Assembly (NCBI GenBank): GCA_035630295.1
Contig: DASQKY010000020.1
Location: 62,001 to 126,000, forward strand
DNA: 64,000 nucleotides
Source: Acidimicrobiales bacterium
Lineage (GTDB): Bacteria > Actinomycetota > Acidimicrobiia > Acidimicrobiales > Iamiaceae
Direction of reading: 5' to 3'
Numbering within the stretch: the stretch's first letter is position 1; each line of letters opens with the position of its first letter. The translations under genes were made by a program, and so were the position numbers. The notes under the pieces were generated by a model. That model ran no database searches, was not told the DNA's origin, and saw only the letters and a program-made list of their open reading frames with translations. Shown piece by piece: positions 47,815 through 56,244 of this stretch.

Positions 47815-48672
47815 CTACGGGTCGAGGGTGCGGGTCCCGACGGCGGCGAGGGCGGCGGCCGCGGCCCGGGTGACCGGCCCCGGGGCCGGGCCGCCCAGGG
47901 GGGCGCCGTCGACGGCGGCGATGGCCTGCACGTCCCGGGTGGAGGAGGTGAGGAACGCCTCCGGCGCCCCCCGCAGCGCCGCGAAGGTGAGGTCGTCGAC
48001 CTCGACCGCGTCGGTGGCCTCCAGCACCAGCTCCCGGGTGATGCCGGCCAGGCAGCCGGTGGCCAACGACGGGGTCAGGAGTTGCCCGTCGCGCACCACG
48101 AACACGTTGGAGCCGGTGCCCTCGCTGAGGCGCCCGGCGGTGTCGGCGAACAGGGCCTCGGTGGCCCCCGCGGCCCGGGCCCGGGCCAGGGCCAGCACGT
48201 TCTCGGCGTAGGACGTGGACTTCACCCCGGCCAGGCCGCTGGTCGGGTTGCGGGTGAAGGCCACGGTGGCCACCGCGGTGGCCTCGGGCCAGGCGTCGGG
48301 TGGGCCGGTGACCAGCAGGACGGTGCGGCCCTCGGTGCCCCGGTCGCTGCCGGCCGGCCCGGGCCCGCCGGTGACGGTCAGGCGCAGCCTGCCCACCCGC
48401 TCGCCGGCCGCGGTGGCCGCCGCCACCAGCTCGGCGCAGGCGGCCCGGAAGCCGTCGTCGTCCAGGGGCAGGCCCAGCTCCAGGGCGGCGGCCGAGCGGC
48501 GCAACCGGCGCAGGTGGCGGGTGAGGGCGAAGGGGGTGCCGTCCACCACCTTCATGGTCTCGAAGATGCCGTCGCCCACGGTCAGGCCGTGGTCGGTGAC
48601 CGGCACGGTGGCCTCGGCCGCGGGGGCCACGCGGCCGTCCAGCCAGCACCAGGCGACGGGGGCGGGGCTCAC
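47815..48672 (-). CDS. pabC: Class IV aminotransferase-fold, aminodeoxychorismate lyase
   Basis: 285 residues, PLP fold type IV. CWLDGRVAPAAEATVPVTDHGLTVGDGIFET opens the domain, the PLP Lys lies in GLAGVKSTSYAENVLALARA (about 145), and GRLSEGTGSNVFVV is the phosphate-binding region. Branched-chain or D-amino-acid aminotransferases share this fold, but the four-base overlap with pabB (48669-48672, GTGA) points to 4-amino-4-deoxychorismate lyase, making p-aminobenzoate for folate. MetH also draws on the folate pool. Confidence 0.9.
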   Translation of the reverse strand: MSPAPVAWCWLDGRVAPAAEATVPVTDHGLTVGDGIFETMKVVDGTPFALTRHLRRLRRSAAALELGLPLDDDGFRAACAELVAAATAAGERVGRLRLTVTGGPGPAGSDRGTEGRTVLLVTGPPDAWPEATAVATVAFTRNPTSGLAGVKSTSYAENVLALARARAAGATEALFADTAGRLSEGTGSNVFVVRDGQLLTPSLATGCLAGITRELVLEATDAVEVDDLTFAALRGAPEAFLTSSTRDVQAIAAVDGAPLGGPAPGPVTRAAAAALAAVGTRTLDP

Positions 48673-49700
48673 GTCACGAGACTGCCACGGCTGGCCAGGG
48701 GCAGGAGGCGGGCTGCCTTCAGCTCCGTCTCGGCCCACTCGCCGGCCGGGTCGGAGTCCCAGGTGATGCCGCCCCCGGTGCCGAAGTGCAGCAGCCCGTC
48801 GTCGAGCCAGAACGTGCGGATGGCCACGTTCAGGGCCCCCCGGGCGGCATCGGCGTCGACCCAGCCCACGGCCCCGCAGTAGACGCCCCGCTCCACCGGC
48901 TCCAGCGCGTCGATCACCCCCAGGGCCGCCACCTTGGGGGCCCCGGTCACCGAGCCGGGGGGGAAGGTGGCCGCCACCACCTCGGCCCAGCCGGCCCCGG
49001 GGCGCAGGCGGCCCTCCACGGTGGACACCAGGTGGACCAGGCCGGGGTGGGGCTCCACCGCGCACAGGGCGGGCACGGTGACGCTGCCCCACTCGCACAC
49101 CCGGCCCAGGTCGTTGCGGACCAGGTCCACGATCATCACGTTCTCGGCCGTGTCCTTGGCCAGGAACCCCTCCGGGGTGGCGGCCGTGCCCTTGATGGGC
49201 GAGGACCACACCCGCCGGCCGTGGCGCTCGAGGAAACGCTCGGGCGACGCCGAGGCCACGTGCACCCCCTGGGCCGGCAGGCGGACCACGGCGCTGAACG
49301 GGGCCGGGTGGCCGGCGGCCAGGGCGGCGCCGAGGGCGGCCACGTCGGCGCCCGGTGGGGCGGGGGCGGTGAGCCGGCGGGTCAGGTTCACCTGGTACAC
49401 GTCGCCGGCGGCGATGGCATCGCGGATGTGGGCGACGCCGGCCCGGAACGACGCCTCGTCGAGGGAGCTGTCCCACGCGCCGGGCCCGCCGTCGACGCCG
49501 GGCCAGGGGGGGCCGGGCCAGGGCCGGGCCGGGCGCCGGCGCCGGAAGCGGGCGCACACCGGGGGACCGGAGAAGGGCAGCACCACGGCCCAGGTCCCGG
49601 TGCCTTCCAGGGCGGCCAGGTCGGAGGTGACGTCGGCCAGGTCGGTGAGGAGCCACCCGCCCACCACGGCCAGGGGCGCGAGGTCGGGGGCGACGGCCAT
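48669..49700 (-). CDS. pabB: Aminodeoxychorismate synthase component I
   Basis: 343 residues, chorismate-utilising fold (PF00425). GDVYQVNLTRRLTAP, SPERFLE, VWSSPIKGTAATPEGF, AENVMIVDLVRNDLGRVCEWG and TFPPGSVTGAPKV are the active-site blocks. The PIKGT lysine marks PabB rather than anthranilate synthase. It is shorter than PabB with a full N-terminal domain, so the N-terminal region is reduced. ATG with TACCCT six bases upstream; co-transcribed with pabC. Confidence 0.95.
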   Translation of the reverse strand: MAVAPDLAPLAVVGGWLLTDLADVTSDLAALEGTGTWAVVLPFSGPPVCARFRRRRPARPWPGPPWPGVDGGPGAWDSSLDEASFRAGVAHIRDAIAAGDVYQVNLTRRLTAPAPPGADVAALGAALAAGHPAPFSAVVRLPAQGVHVASASPERFLERHGRRVWSSPIKGTAATPEGFLAKDTAENVMIVDLVRNDLGRVCEWGSVTVPALCAVEPHPGLVHLVSTVEGRLRPGAGWAEVVAATFPPGSVTGAPKVAALGVIDALEPVERGVYCGAVGWVDADAARGALNVAIRTFWLDDGLLHFGTGGGITWDSDPAGEWAETELKAARLLPLASRGSLVT

Positions 49701-49706
49701 GTCCGG

Positions 49707-49712
49707 AGGGTA
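49707..49712 (-). promoter_or_regulatory. -10 box TACCCT, leaderless pabB
   Basis: TACCCT on the minus strand, 6 bases before the ATG at 49700. Confidence 0.5.
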
Positions 49713-49775
49713 CGAGACGGCGTCGGGGGTCGGCTCCGCCCCTCGCCCCGTGGGGAGCGGGCCTCACCCAGGCCG

Positions 49776-49781
49776 TAAGTT
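49776..49781 (+). promoter_or_regulatory. -10 box TAAGTT, leaderless start at 49789
   Basis: TAAGTT, 7 bases before the GTG at 49789. Confidence 0.5.
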
Positions 49782-49788
49782 GCCGGCC

Positions 49789-50958
49789 GTGCACATCGAG
49801 TTCACCGACGAGCAGCAGCAGTTCCGCAAGGTGGTCCGCGACTTCGCCGCGGTCGCCGTCCGCCCGCACGCCGAGGCGTGGGACCGGGACCACACCTTCC
49901 CGGTCGACGTGGTGCTCCAGATGGGGGAGCTGGGCCTGTTCGGGCTCCCGTTCCCGGAGGAGTACGGCGGCGGGGGCGCGGATCTGACCACCCTGTGCAT
50001 CGCCATCGAGGAGCTGGCCCGGGTCGACCAGTCGGTGGCCATCACCCTGGAGGCCGGCGTGGGCCTGGGGGCCAGCCCCATCTACCGCTTCGGCACCGAG
50101 GAGCAGCGCCAACGCTGGCTGCCCGACCTGTGCGCGGGCCGGGCCCTGGGCGGCTTCGGCCTGACCGAGCCCGAGGCCGGCAGCGACGCCGGGGGCACCC
50201 GCACCCGGGCCGTGCTGGACGAGGGGGCCGGCGAGTGGGTCCTCAACGGCGAGAAGGCCTTCATCACCAACTCGGGCACCGAGATCACGTCGCTGACCAC
50301 CGTGACGGCCCGCACCGACCCGCCCGGCGGGTCGGGCAAGCCGGAGATCAGCGCCATCGTGGTGCCCTCGGGCACGCCCGGGCTGACCGTGGCCCCGCCC
50401 TACCGGAAGATGGGCTGGCACGCCTCGGACACCCACGGGTTGGCCTTCAGCGACGTCCGGGTGCCGGAGGACCACCTGCTGGGGGAGCGGGGCCGGGGCT
50501 TCGCCAACTTCCTGGCCATCCTGGACGAGGGCCGCATCGCCATCGCCGCCCTGGCCGTGGGGGTCATCCAGGCCTGCCTGGACGAGTCGGTGGCCTACGC
50601 CGGGGAGCGCCAGGCCTTCGGCCGGCCCATCGGCTCCTACCAGGCCACCGCCTTCCGGTGCGCGGACATGGCGGTGCTGGCCGAGACGGCCCGCCTGCTC
50701 ACCTACCAGGCCGCCTGGCTGCGGGACACGGGCCAGCCCTACACGCAGGCTGCGGCCCTGGCCAAGCTGCACGCCACCGAGGCCGCGGTGACCGCCACCC
50801 GCCACGCCACCCAGGTCTTCGGCGGCTACGGCTTCATGGACGAGACCCCGGTGAGCCGCCACTACCGCGACGCCAAGATCCTGGAGATCGGCGAGGGCAC
50901 CAGCGAGGTCCAGCGCCTGGTCATCAGCCGGGGCCTGGGCCTCCCGCTGGGGCGCTGA
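49789..50958 (+). CDS. Acyl-CoA dehydrogenase (short/medium-chain type)
   Basis: 389 residues, standard length. FTDEQQQFRKVVRDFAAVAVRPHA at the start, FGLTEPEAGSDAGGTRTRA (FAD site), GWHASDTHGLAFSDVRVPEDHLLGE, and the end block QVFGGYGFMDETPVSRHYRDAKI followed by GEGTSEVQRLVISR, whose Glu is the catalytic base in the butyryl/medium-chain class. It oxidises acyl-CoA to enoyl-CoA, passing electrons to ETF. Chain preference cannot be read. Single gene with its own hairpin. Confidence 0.95.
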   Translation: MHIEFTDEQQQFRKVVRDFAAVAVRPHAEAWDRDHTFPVDVVLQMGELGLFGLPFPEEYGGGGADLTTLCIAIEELARVDQSVAITLEAGVGLGASPIYRFGTEEQRQRWLPDLCAGRALGGFGLTEPEAGSDAGGTRTRAVLDEGAGEWVLNGEKAFITNSGTEITSLTTVTARTDPPGGSGKPEISAIVVPSGTPGLTVAPPYRKMGWHASDTHGLAFSDVRVPEDHLLGERGRGFANFLAILDEGRIAIAALAVGVIQACLDESVAYAGERQAFGRPIGSYQATAFRCADMAVLAETARLLTYQAAWLRDTGQPYTQAAALAKLHATEAAVTATRHATQVFGGYGFMDETPVSRHYRDAKILEIGEGTSEVQRLVISRGLGLPLGR

Positions 50959-50968
50959 GGCCCGGCGA

Positions 50969-50993
50969 CGGGGCCCCCGGCGGCGGGGCCCCG
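50969..50993 (+). terminator. Hairpin after acyl-CoA dehydrogenase
   Basis: CGGGGCCCC and GGGGCCCCG form a 9-bp stem with a 7-base loop, 11 bases after the stop at 50958. Confidence 0.6.
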
Positions 50994-51060
50994 CCCGGCG
51001 CCTCCTGCCCCGGGCTGCCGTAGAGGGCCCGGCGACCGCGGCCCGGCACCGTCCCGCCGG

Positions 51061-51066
51061 TAGCGT
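51061..51066 (+). promoter_or_regulatory. -10 box TAGCGT, leaderless start at 51075
   Basis: TAGCGT, 8 bases before the GTG at 51075. Confidence 0.45.
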
Positions 51067-51074
51067 GGTCGGCC

Positions 51075-52577
51075 GTGCCCGGACCCGTCGAAGGCCGCCC
51101 CCGCCGGTCGTGGCTCCAACGCCTGCTGATCACGGTCAACGTCATGGCCGTGCTGGCCGCCGCCGTCACCGCCGGGGCCCTGGCCTACGCCAACCGCCGC
51201 CTCTCAGAGGTCGAACGGGTGGCCCTCGACGACGTGCTGGCCGGTGAGGAGCTGGAGGACGGCGACCCCCAGAACTTCCTGATCGTGGGCATCGACGACG
51301 CCTCCGGGCTGCCGGACGGCGACTCGGTCCGCAACCGCGACGCCTCGGACCTCCGGGGCCAGCACACCGACACGATCATGGTCCTGCGCCTCGACCCCCG
51401 GGCCGCCACCGCGCAGCTGCTGTCGCTGCCCCGGGACCTGTGGGTGCCCATCGCCGACACCAACACCAACCAGCGCATCAACGTGGCCCTGGAGACCGGC
51501 GGGCCCGAGCGGCTCATCCGCACCATCGACCAGAACTTCGGCATCCCCGTCCACCACTACCTCCAGGTCGACTTCGCCGGCTTCCGGGACCTGGTCGACA
51601 TCGTGGACGGGGTGCCCGTGCTGTTCCCCCACCCGGCCCGCGACCGCGAGTCGGGCCTGTCCATCGAGGCGCCCGGCTGCTACACGCTGGGGCCGGTCCA
51701 GGCCCTCGGCTTCGCCCGGGGCCGCTACTACTACGTGCAGGACGACGACGGGGACTGGCACCAGGACCCCCGCAGCGACCTGGCCCGCAACGAGCGCCAG
51801 CAGCTCTTCATGCAGCTGGCCCTGAGCCGGGCCATCGCCAAGGGGGCCCGCAACCCCAACACGCTGCGCCGCCTGATCGACCTGGGGGCCGGCGAGGCCC
51901 GGCTGGACGAGGAGCTCGACCCCGGCGACCTGGTGGCCCTGGGGGCCAGCTTCCGCAGCTTCGACCCCCAGGAGCTGGAGACGCTGACCCTGCCGGTCAC
52001 CGACGGCACCGCCGGCGGGGCCGAGATCCTCTACCTGGAGGAGGCGGCGGCAGAGCCCGTCCTCTCGGTGTTCCGGGGCGTGGGGCCGGTCGGCACCGCC
52101 GATCCGGAGGGGGTCACCGTCCAGGTGCTCAACGGCACCGGCGTCGGCGGCCAGGGCGCGGACGTGACCGACGAGCTGGTGGCGGCCGGGTTCGAGGCCG
52201 TGGTCCCCGAGGACGCGGAGCAGCAGGGCCAGCCCACCACCATCCGCTACGCCGAGGGCAACGAGGCCGAGGCCCAGCTGGTGGCCCGCCACGTCGCCGG
52301 CCCGGTGCGCTACGAGGCCGACCTCGCCCTCCTCGACACCGACCGGGTGGTGGTGGTCACCGGCTCCGACTGGGAGGGCGTGGCCCCCACCCCCAAGGCC
52401 GTCGACGCGGTGGACGGCCCGGCCACCACGACCACCACCACGGCCCCCCAGGGCCCCCCCGACACCGGCCCCGGCGGCGAGCCCGTCACCGAGGGCGACC
52501 CCGACGATCCCGGGGACCCGTTGTTCTACAAGGCCCAGGCCGCGCCGCCGGGGGCCTCGTGCCCCTCCACGCCCTGA
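51075..52577 (+). CDS. LytR-CpsA-Psr (LCP) family protein
   Basis: 500 residues. Cytoplasmic basic N-terminus, one membrane helix (LLITVNVMAVLAAAVTAGALAYA, about 17-39), the LCP catalytic domain (about 65-310) with QHTDTIMVLRLDP, LSLPRDLWVPIAD, RINVALETGG and RSDLARNERQQLF, then a LytR_C domain (about 350-430, VTVQVLNGTGVGGQGADVTDEL) and a Thr/Pro tail. LCP enzymes move undecaprenyl-PP-linked glycans onto peptidoglycan on the outer face. It may attach the product of the EPS or other glycan clusters. UDP-sugar genes follow. Confidence 0.93.
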   Translation: MPGPVEGRPRRSWLQRLLITVNVMAVLAAAVTAGALAYANRRLSEVERVALDDVLAGEELEDGDPQNFLIVGIDDASGLPDGDSVRNRDASDLRGQHTDTIMVLRLDPRAATAQLLSLPRDLWVPIADTNTNQRINVALETGGPERLIRTIDQNFGIPVHHYLQVDFAGFRDLVDIVDGVPVLFPHPARDRESGLSIEAPGCYTLGPVQALGFARGRYYYVQDDDGDWHQDPRSDLARNERQQLFMQLALSRAIAKGARNPNTLRRLIDLGAGEARLDEELDPGDLVALGASFRSFDPQELETLTLPVTDGTAGGAEILYLEEAAAEPVLSVFRGVGPVGTADPEGVTVQVLNGTGVGGQGADVTDELVAAGFEAVVPEDAEQQGQPTTIRYAEGNEAEAQLVARHVAGPVRYEADLALLDTDRVVVVTGSDWEGVAPTPKAVDAVDGPATTTTTTAPQGPPDTGPGGEPVTEGDPDDPGDPLFYKAQAAPPGASCPSTP

Positions 52578-52608
52578 CCCGGGCCGGGGCCCGCCGCCGA
52601 GCCCGCAC

Positions 52609-52614
52609 TAAGTT
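52609..52614 (+). promoter_or_regulatory. -10 box TAAGTT for UDP-sugar operon
   Basis: TAAGTT, 52 bases before the ATG at 52667. The leader would be about 45 bases and carries GGAGG (52659-52663) close to the ATG. Confidence 0.4.
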
Positions 52615-52666
52615 GGGCTGACCGTCCAGGGTGTGCGGCGCCGGCCGTCACCAGCACCGGAGGATC

Positions 52667-53953
52667 ATGGGCCAGAAGATCGCCGTCATCGGGACCGGGT
52701 ACGTGGGCCTCACGACCGGGGCCTGCCTCAGCCACCTGGGCCACGACGTGGTCTGCGCCGACGTGGTGCCCGAGAAGATCGACGCCCTCAACCGGGGCGA
52801 GATCCCCATCCTGGAGGCCGGGCTGGAGGAGCTGGTGCAGGAGGGGCGCCGCTCGGGCCAGCTCCGCTTCGTGCTGGGGGCGACCGAGGCGGTGGGCGAC
52901 GCCGAGTTCGTGTACCTGTGCGTGCCCACGCCCCAGGGGGCGGACGGCTCGGCCGACCTCAGCTACATCCGGGAGGCGGCGGCGGACGTCGGCCCCCACC
53001 TGCGCTCCGAGGCCGTCGTCATCAACAAGTCGACCGTGCCGGTGGGCTCCACCCGGGTGGTGGAGCAGGCCCTGGGCCGAGACGACGTCCACGTGGTGTC
53101 CAACCCCGAGTTCCTGCGCGAGGGCTCGGCCGTCCACGACTTCCTCCACCCCGACCGGGTGGTCATCGGGGCCGACGACCAGTCGGCCGCCATCCGGGTG
53201 GCCGGCCTGTACCTGGGCCTGGCCGCCCCCCTCCAGGTCACCGACCCGGCCTCGGCCGAGACCATCAAGTACGCCTCCAACGCCTTCCTGGCCACCAAGA
53301 TCAGCTTCGTCAACGCCATCGCCGCGGTGTGCGAGGCGGTGGGGGCCGACGTCAACGACGTGGTCCTGGGCATGGGCTACGACAAGCGCATCGGCGACGC
53401 CTTCCTGCGCCCCGGCCCCGGCTGGGGCGGGAGCTGCTTCCCCAAGGACTCCCAGGCCCTGGTGAAGATCGCCGAGGACGCCGGCTACGACTTCGGCCTG
53501 CTCAAGGGCGTGATCGACGTCAACGAGCAGCAGTTCGCCCGGGTGGCCGACAAGGTGGCCACCGCCGCCGGCGGCGACCTGGACGGGGTGACGGTGGCGG
53601 TGTGGGGCCTGACCTTCAAGGCCCGCACCGACGACCTGCGCGACTCGCCGGCCCTGGAGATCATCGGCCGCCTGCGCCGGGCCGGGGCCACCGTGCGGGC
53701 CTACGACCCGGCCGTGGCCGCCGACTCGGCCGACGAGCGCCTGGACGGCATCGAGCTGTGCGGCGACCCCTACGCCGCCTGCCAGGGGGCGGCGGTGCTG
53801 GCCGTCCTCACCGAGTGGGACGAGCTGAAGTGGCTCGACTTCGACAAGGTGGCCGAGGCCATGACCAACCGGCGGGTGGTCGACGGGCGGAACCTGCTGG
53901 ACCGGGCCGCCCTGGTGCGTCGGGGCTTCGTCCTCGACGGCATCGGTCGCTGA
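52667..53953 (+). CDS. UDP-glucose 6-dehydrogenase family protein
   Basis: 428 residues. N-terminal NAD domain KIAVIGTGYVGLTTGACLSHLGHDVV, central helical dimer domain ASAETIKYASNAFLATKISFVN, catalytic Cys in GPGWGGSCFPKDSQAL (about 258), C-terminal UDP domain AVWGLTFKARTDDLRDSPAL. It oxidises UDP-glucose twice to UDP-glucuronate. The gene directly downstream codes for the enzyme that would decarboxylate this product, which supports the assignment over GDP-mannose dehydrogenase. GGAGG precedes the ATG with unusually short spacing (3 bases). Confidence 0.95.
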   Translation: MGQKIAVIGTGYVGLTTGACLSHLGHDVVCADVVPEKIDALNRGEIPILEAGLEELVQEGRRSGQLRFVLGATEAVGDAEFVYLCVPTPQGADGSADLSYIREAAADVGPHLRSEAVVINKSTVPVGSTRVVEQALGRDDVHVVSNPEFLREGSAVHDFLHPDRVVIGADDQSAAIRVAGLYLGLAAPLQVTDPASAETIKYASNAFLATKISFVNAIAAVCEAVGADVNDVVLGMGYDKRIGDAFLRPGPGWGGSCFPKDSQALVKIAEDAGYDFGLLKGVIDVNEQQFARVADKVATAAGGDLDGVTVAVWGLTFKARTDDLRDSPALEIIGRLRRAGATVRAYDPAVAADSADERLDGIELCGDPYAACQGAAVLAVLTEWDELKWLDFDKVAEAMTNRRVVDGRNLLDRAALVRRGFVLDGIGR

Positions 53954-54898
53954 GTGGCCCGGGTCGTCGTCACCGGCGGGGCCGGCTTCCTCGGCTCGCA
54001 CCTCTGCGACGCCCTGCTGGCCCGGGGCGACGAGGTGGTGTGCCTGGACAACCTGGCCACCGGCTCCACCGCCAACGTCGAGCACCTGGCCGGGCGGGCC
54101 GACTTCACCTTCGTGGAGCACGACGTGAGCACCCACGTGGAGGTGCCGGGCCCGGTGGACGCGGTCATGCACCTGGCCAGCCCGGCCTCACCCGTCGACT
54201 ACCTGCGCATGCCCATCCAGACCCTGAAGGTGGGCAGCCTGGGAACCCACAACACCCTGGGCCTGGCCAAGGCCAAGGGAGCCCGGTACTTCCTGGCCTC
54301 CACCAGCGAGGTCTACGGCGACCCCCTCGTCCACCCCCAGCCCGAGGACTACTGGGGCAACGTCAACCCCATCGGCCCCCGGGGGGTCTACGACGAGGCC
54401 AAGCGCTTCGCCGAGGCCATGACCATGGCCTACCACCGCCACCACGGCCTGGACGTCCGCGTCGTCCGCATCTTCAACACCTACGGGCCCCGGATGCGGC
54501 CCGACGACGGGCGGGCGCTGTCCAACTTCATCGTGGCCGCCCTGCGGGGCGAGCCCCTCACCGTGTTCGGCGACGGCACCCAGACCCGCAGCGTCACCTA
54601 CGTGGACGACGAGATCCGGGGCTTCCTGGCCCTGCTCGACTCCGACGTGGTGGGCGCCCCGGTCAACATCGGCAACCCGTGCGAGCTGACCATCACGGAG
54701 CTGGCCGCCCTGGTCCTGGACGTCACCGGCTCGTCCTCCGAGGTGGTCCACCGCGAGCTGCCGGTGGACGACCCCCGGCAGCGCCGGCCCGACATCACCC
54801 TGGCCGGCCAGCGCCTGGGGTGGGAGCCCACCGTGGAGGCCCGGGAGGGCATCGCCCGCACCGCCGAGTGGTTCTCGGCCCGGCTGGGCCTGGGCTGA
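53954..54898 (+). CDS. UDP-glucuronate decarboxylase (UDP-xylose synthase)
   Basis: 314 residues, extended [22 protein letters not shown] (NAD site), [36 protein letters not shown], and the UXS block [19 protein letters not shown] leading to the catalytic YxxxK in [12 protein letters not shown] (about 148-152). These residues are close to plant and bacterial UXS. It turns UDP-glucuronate into UDP-xylose, a donor for surface glycans. The GTG follows the dehydrogenase TGA with no gap, so the two are one operon. Confidence 0.94.
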   Translation: MARVVVTGGAGFLGSHLCDALLARGDEVVCLDNLATGSTANVEHLAGRADFTFVEHDVSTHVEVPGPVDAVMHLASPASPVDYLRMPIQTLKVGSLGTHNTLGLAKAKGARYFLASTSEVYGDPLVHPQPEDYWGNVNPIGPRGVYDEAKRFAEAMTMAYHRHHGLDVRVVRIFNTYGPRMRPDDGRALSNFIVAALRGEPLTVFGDGTQTRSVTYVDDEIRGFLALLDSDVVGAPVNIGNPCELTITELAALVLDVTGSSSEVVHRELPVDDPRQRRPDITLAGQRLGWEPTVEAREGIARTAEWFSARLGLG

Positions 54899-54936
54899 GG
54901 CGGCGCGACCCCCGCCCCGGCTGCCACACTGGAGCG

Positions 54937-55683
54937 GTGATCGATCGGGTCCCGGGACGGGCGAGGGTGCGGCTGCGGGCCGTGGGAGCGCTGGTGGCGC
55001 TGGCCGCCCTGGTCGGCAGCCTGGCCGCCTGCGAGCCCCCCGGGCCGCGGGTGTACGTGTACGGCGACTCCCTCACCTGGGAGGCCGAGGGGTGGATCCG
55101 GACCTGGGGCCAGGCCCGGGGCTACGACGTGGTCGTCCACTCCCGCTTCGGCGGGGCCCCCTGCTCGTTCTACGGCCAGATGCGGGCCGACCGCGGCCGG
55201 CAGGGCACCCACGCCGTGATCGTGGCCTTCAGCGGCAACCCGGCGTACATGTCGCCGTGCGTCGGGCCCGACACCGTGGGCTCCCACGCCCGCCAGCTCC
55301 GGGAGGTGGCCGGCATCTGGTCCGGCTCCGGCGCCCGGGTGGTCTGGGCGGCCACGCCCCGCCTGCCGGCCCAGGTCTCGGAGGACGTGCAGGACGCCAT
55401 GCGGGCCGAGGCCCGCCGGCTGGGCCTGGGCGTGGCCGACTCCGGGCGCTACGTGACCCCCAACCGGACGTGGGCCCAGGTGCTGCCGTGCCTGCCCGGC
55501 GAGCGCTGCCCCGGCCACCAGATCAACCCGGCCGTCGCCTCGGGGCGCAACATCGTGCGGGCCAACGACGGGGTGCACTTCTGCCCGGGCGGGGGCCGGG
55601 GCTTCGACCCCTGCCCCTACTACAGCTCCGGGGCCTGGCGCTTCGCCCGGGCCCTGGCCGAGGCCATCCCCGCCCGTCGGTAG
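54937..55683 (+). CDS. SGNH-hydrolase-like lipoprotein
   Basis: 248 residues. An Arg-rich N-terminus and hydrophobic helix end in a lipobox (LVGSLAACEPP, Cys about 32), so the protein is probably a lipoprotein outside the membrane. SGNH blocks: VYVYGDSLTWEAEG (catalytic Ser), a weak block III (VAFSGNPAYMS), and NDGVHFCPGG (Asp and His). Five or more further cysteines may form disulfides. Enzymes of this kind remove acetyl or other acyl groups from glycans, which fits the neighbouring LCP/UDP-sugar genes. GTG with CACACT six bases upstream. Confidence 0.85.
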   Translation: MIDRVPGRARVRLRAVGALVALAALVGSLAACEPPGPRVYVYGDSLTWEAEGWIRTWGQARGYDVVVHSRFGGAPCSFYGQMRADRGRQGTHAVIVAFSGNPAYMSPCVGPDTVGSHARQLREVAGIWSGSGARVVWAATPRLPAQVSEDVQDAMRAEARRLGLGVADSGRYVTPNRTWAQVLPCLPGERCPGHQINPAVASGRNIVRANDGVHFCPGGGRGFDPCPYYSSGAWRFARALAEAIPARR

Positions 55684-55701
55684 CGGCCGTCCCCGGCAGG
55701 A

Positions 55702-56115
55702 TCAGGCCGTCCCGTCCCCGGGTTCGGGGTCGAGGCGGAGGGCGGCGGAGTTCATGCAGTAGCGCTCGCCGCTGGGCCGGGGGCCGTCGGGGAAGACGTG
55801 GCCCAGGTGGGCGCCGCAGGTGGCGCAGCGCACCTCGGTGCGCTTCATGAACAGCTTGCCGTCCTCCCGGAGCTCGACCTTGGAGCGGTCGATGGCCTCC
55901 CAGAACGAGGGCCAGCCGGTGCCCGAGTCGTACTTGACGTCCGAGCGGAACAGGGGCTCGTCGCACACCACGCAGCGGTAGGTGCCAGGGTCCTTGGTGT
56001 CCCAGTACTCGCCGCTGAAGGCCCGCTCGGTGCCCTCCTGCTGGGTGATCTCGTACTGGAGGGGCGTGAGCCGCTGGCGCAGCTCCTCGTCGGGGGGGCG
56101 GGTTGCGTCGGTCAT
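55702..56115 (-). CDS. msrB: Peptide-methionine (R)-S-oxide reductase
   Basis: 137 residues. Two zinc CxxC pairs (YRCVVCDEP and [12 protein letters not shown]), the substrate loop [12 protein letters not shown], and the catalytic Cys in [13 protein letters not shown] identify MsrB. It repairs the R-sulfoxide of methionine in proteins, recycled by thioredoxin. The thiol partner of glutathione-peroxidase-like protein at 63773 would be the same. Single gene, convergent with the SGNH gene after 18 bases. Confidence 0.96.
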   Translation of the reverse strand: MTDATRPPDEELRQRLTPLQYEITQQEGTERAFSGEYWDTKDPGTYRCVVCDEPLFRSDVKYDSGTGWPSFWEAIDRSKVELREDGKLFMKRTEVRCATCGAHLGHVFPDGPRPSGERYCMNSAALRLDPEPGDGTA

Positions 56116-56187
56116 GGCCCCCAGGGTGCCGGTTCCGGCCGGCCGTCGCCACGCACCGGAGCCCCATCCGGGCCCCCCGCCCCGGAT

Positions 56188-56202
56188 CTGACGACCCGTC
56201 AG
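56188..56202. promoter_or_regulatory. Palindromic operator upstream of acyl-CoA dehydrogenase
   Basis: CTGACG-ACC-CGTCAG, a perfect 6+3+6 palindrome, lies 30 bases upstream of the -10 box at 56232, next to the expected -35 position. Layout fits a TetR-type repressor of fatty-acid genes. The half-site CTGAC/GTCAG also makes up the palindrome at 25081. Confidence 0.4.
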
Positions 56203-56231
56203 GGACGGGGGCGCCCCCCGGGGCCCGGCCC

Positions 56232-56237
56232 TACCAT
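56232..56237 (+). promoter_or_regulatory. -10 box TACCAT, leaderless start at 56245
   Basis: TACCAT, 7 bases before the ATG at 56245. Confidence 0.5.
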
Positions 56238-56244
56238 CGCGCCC

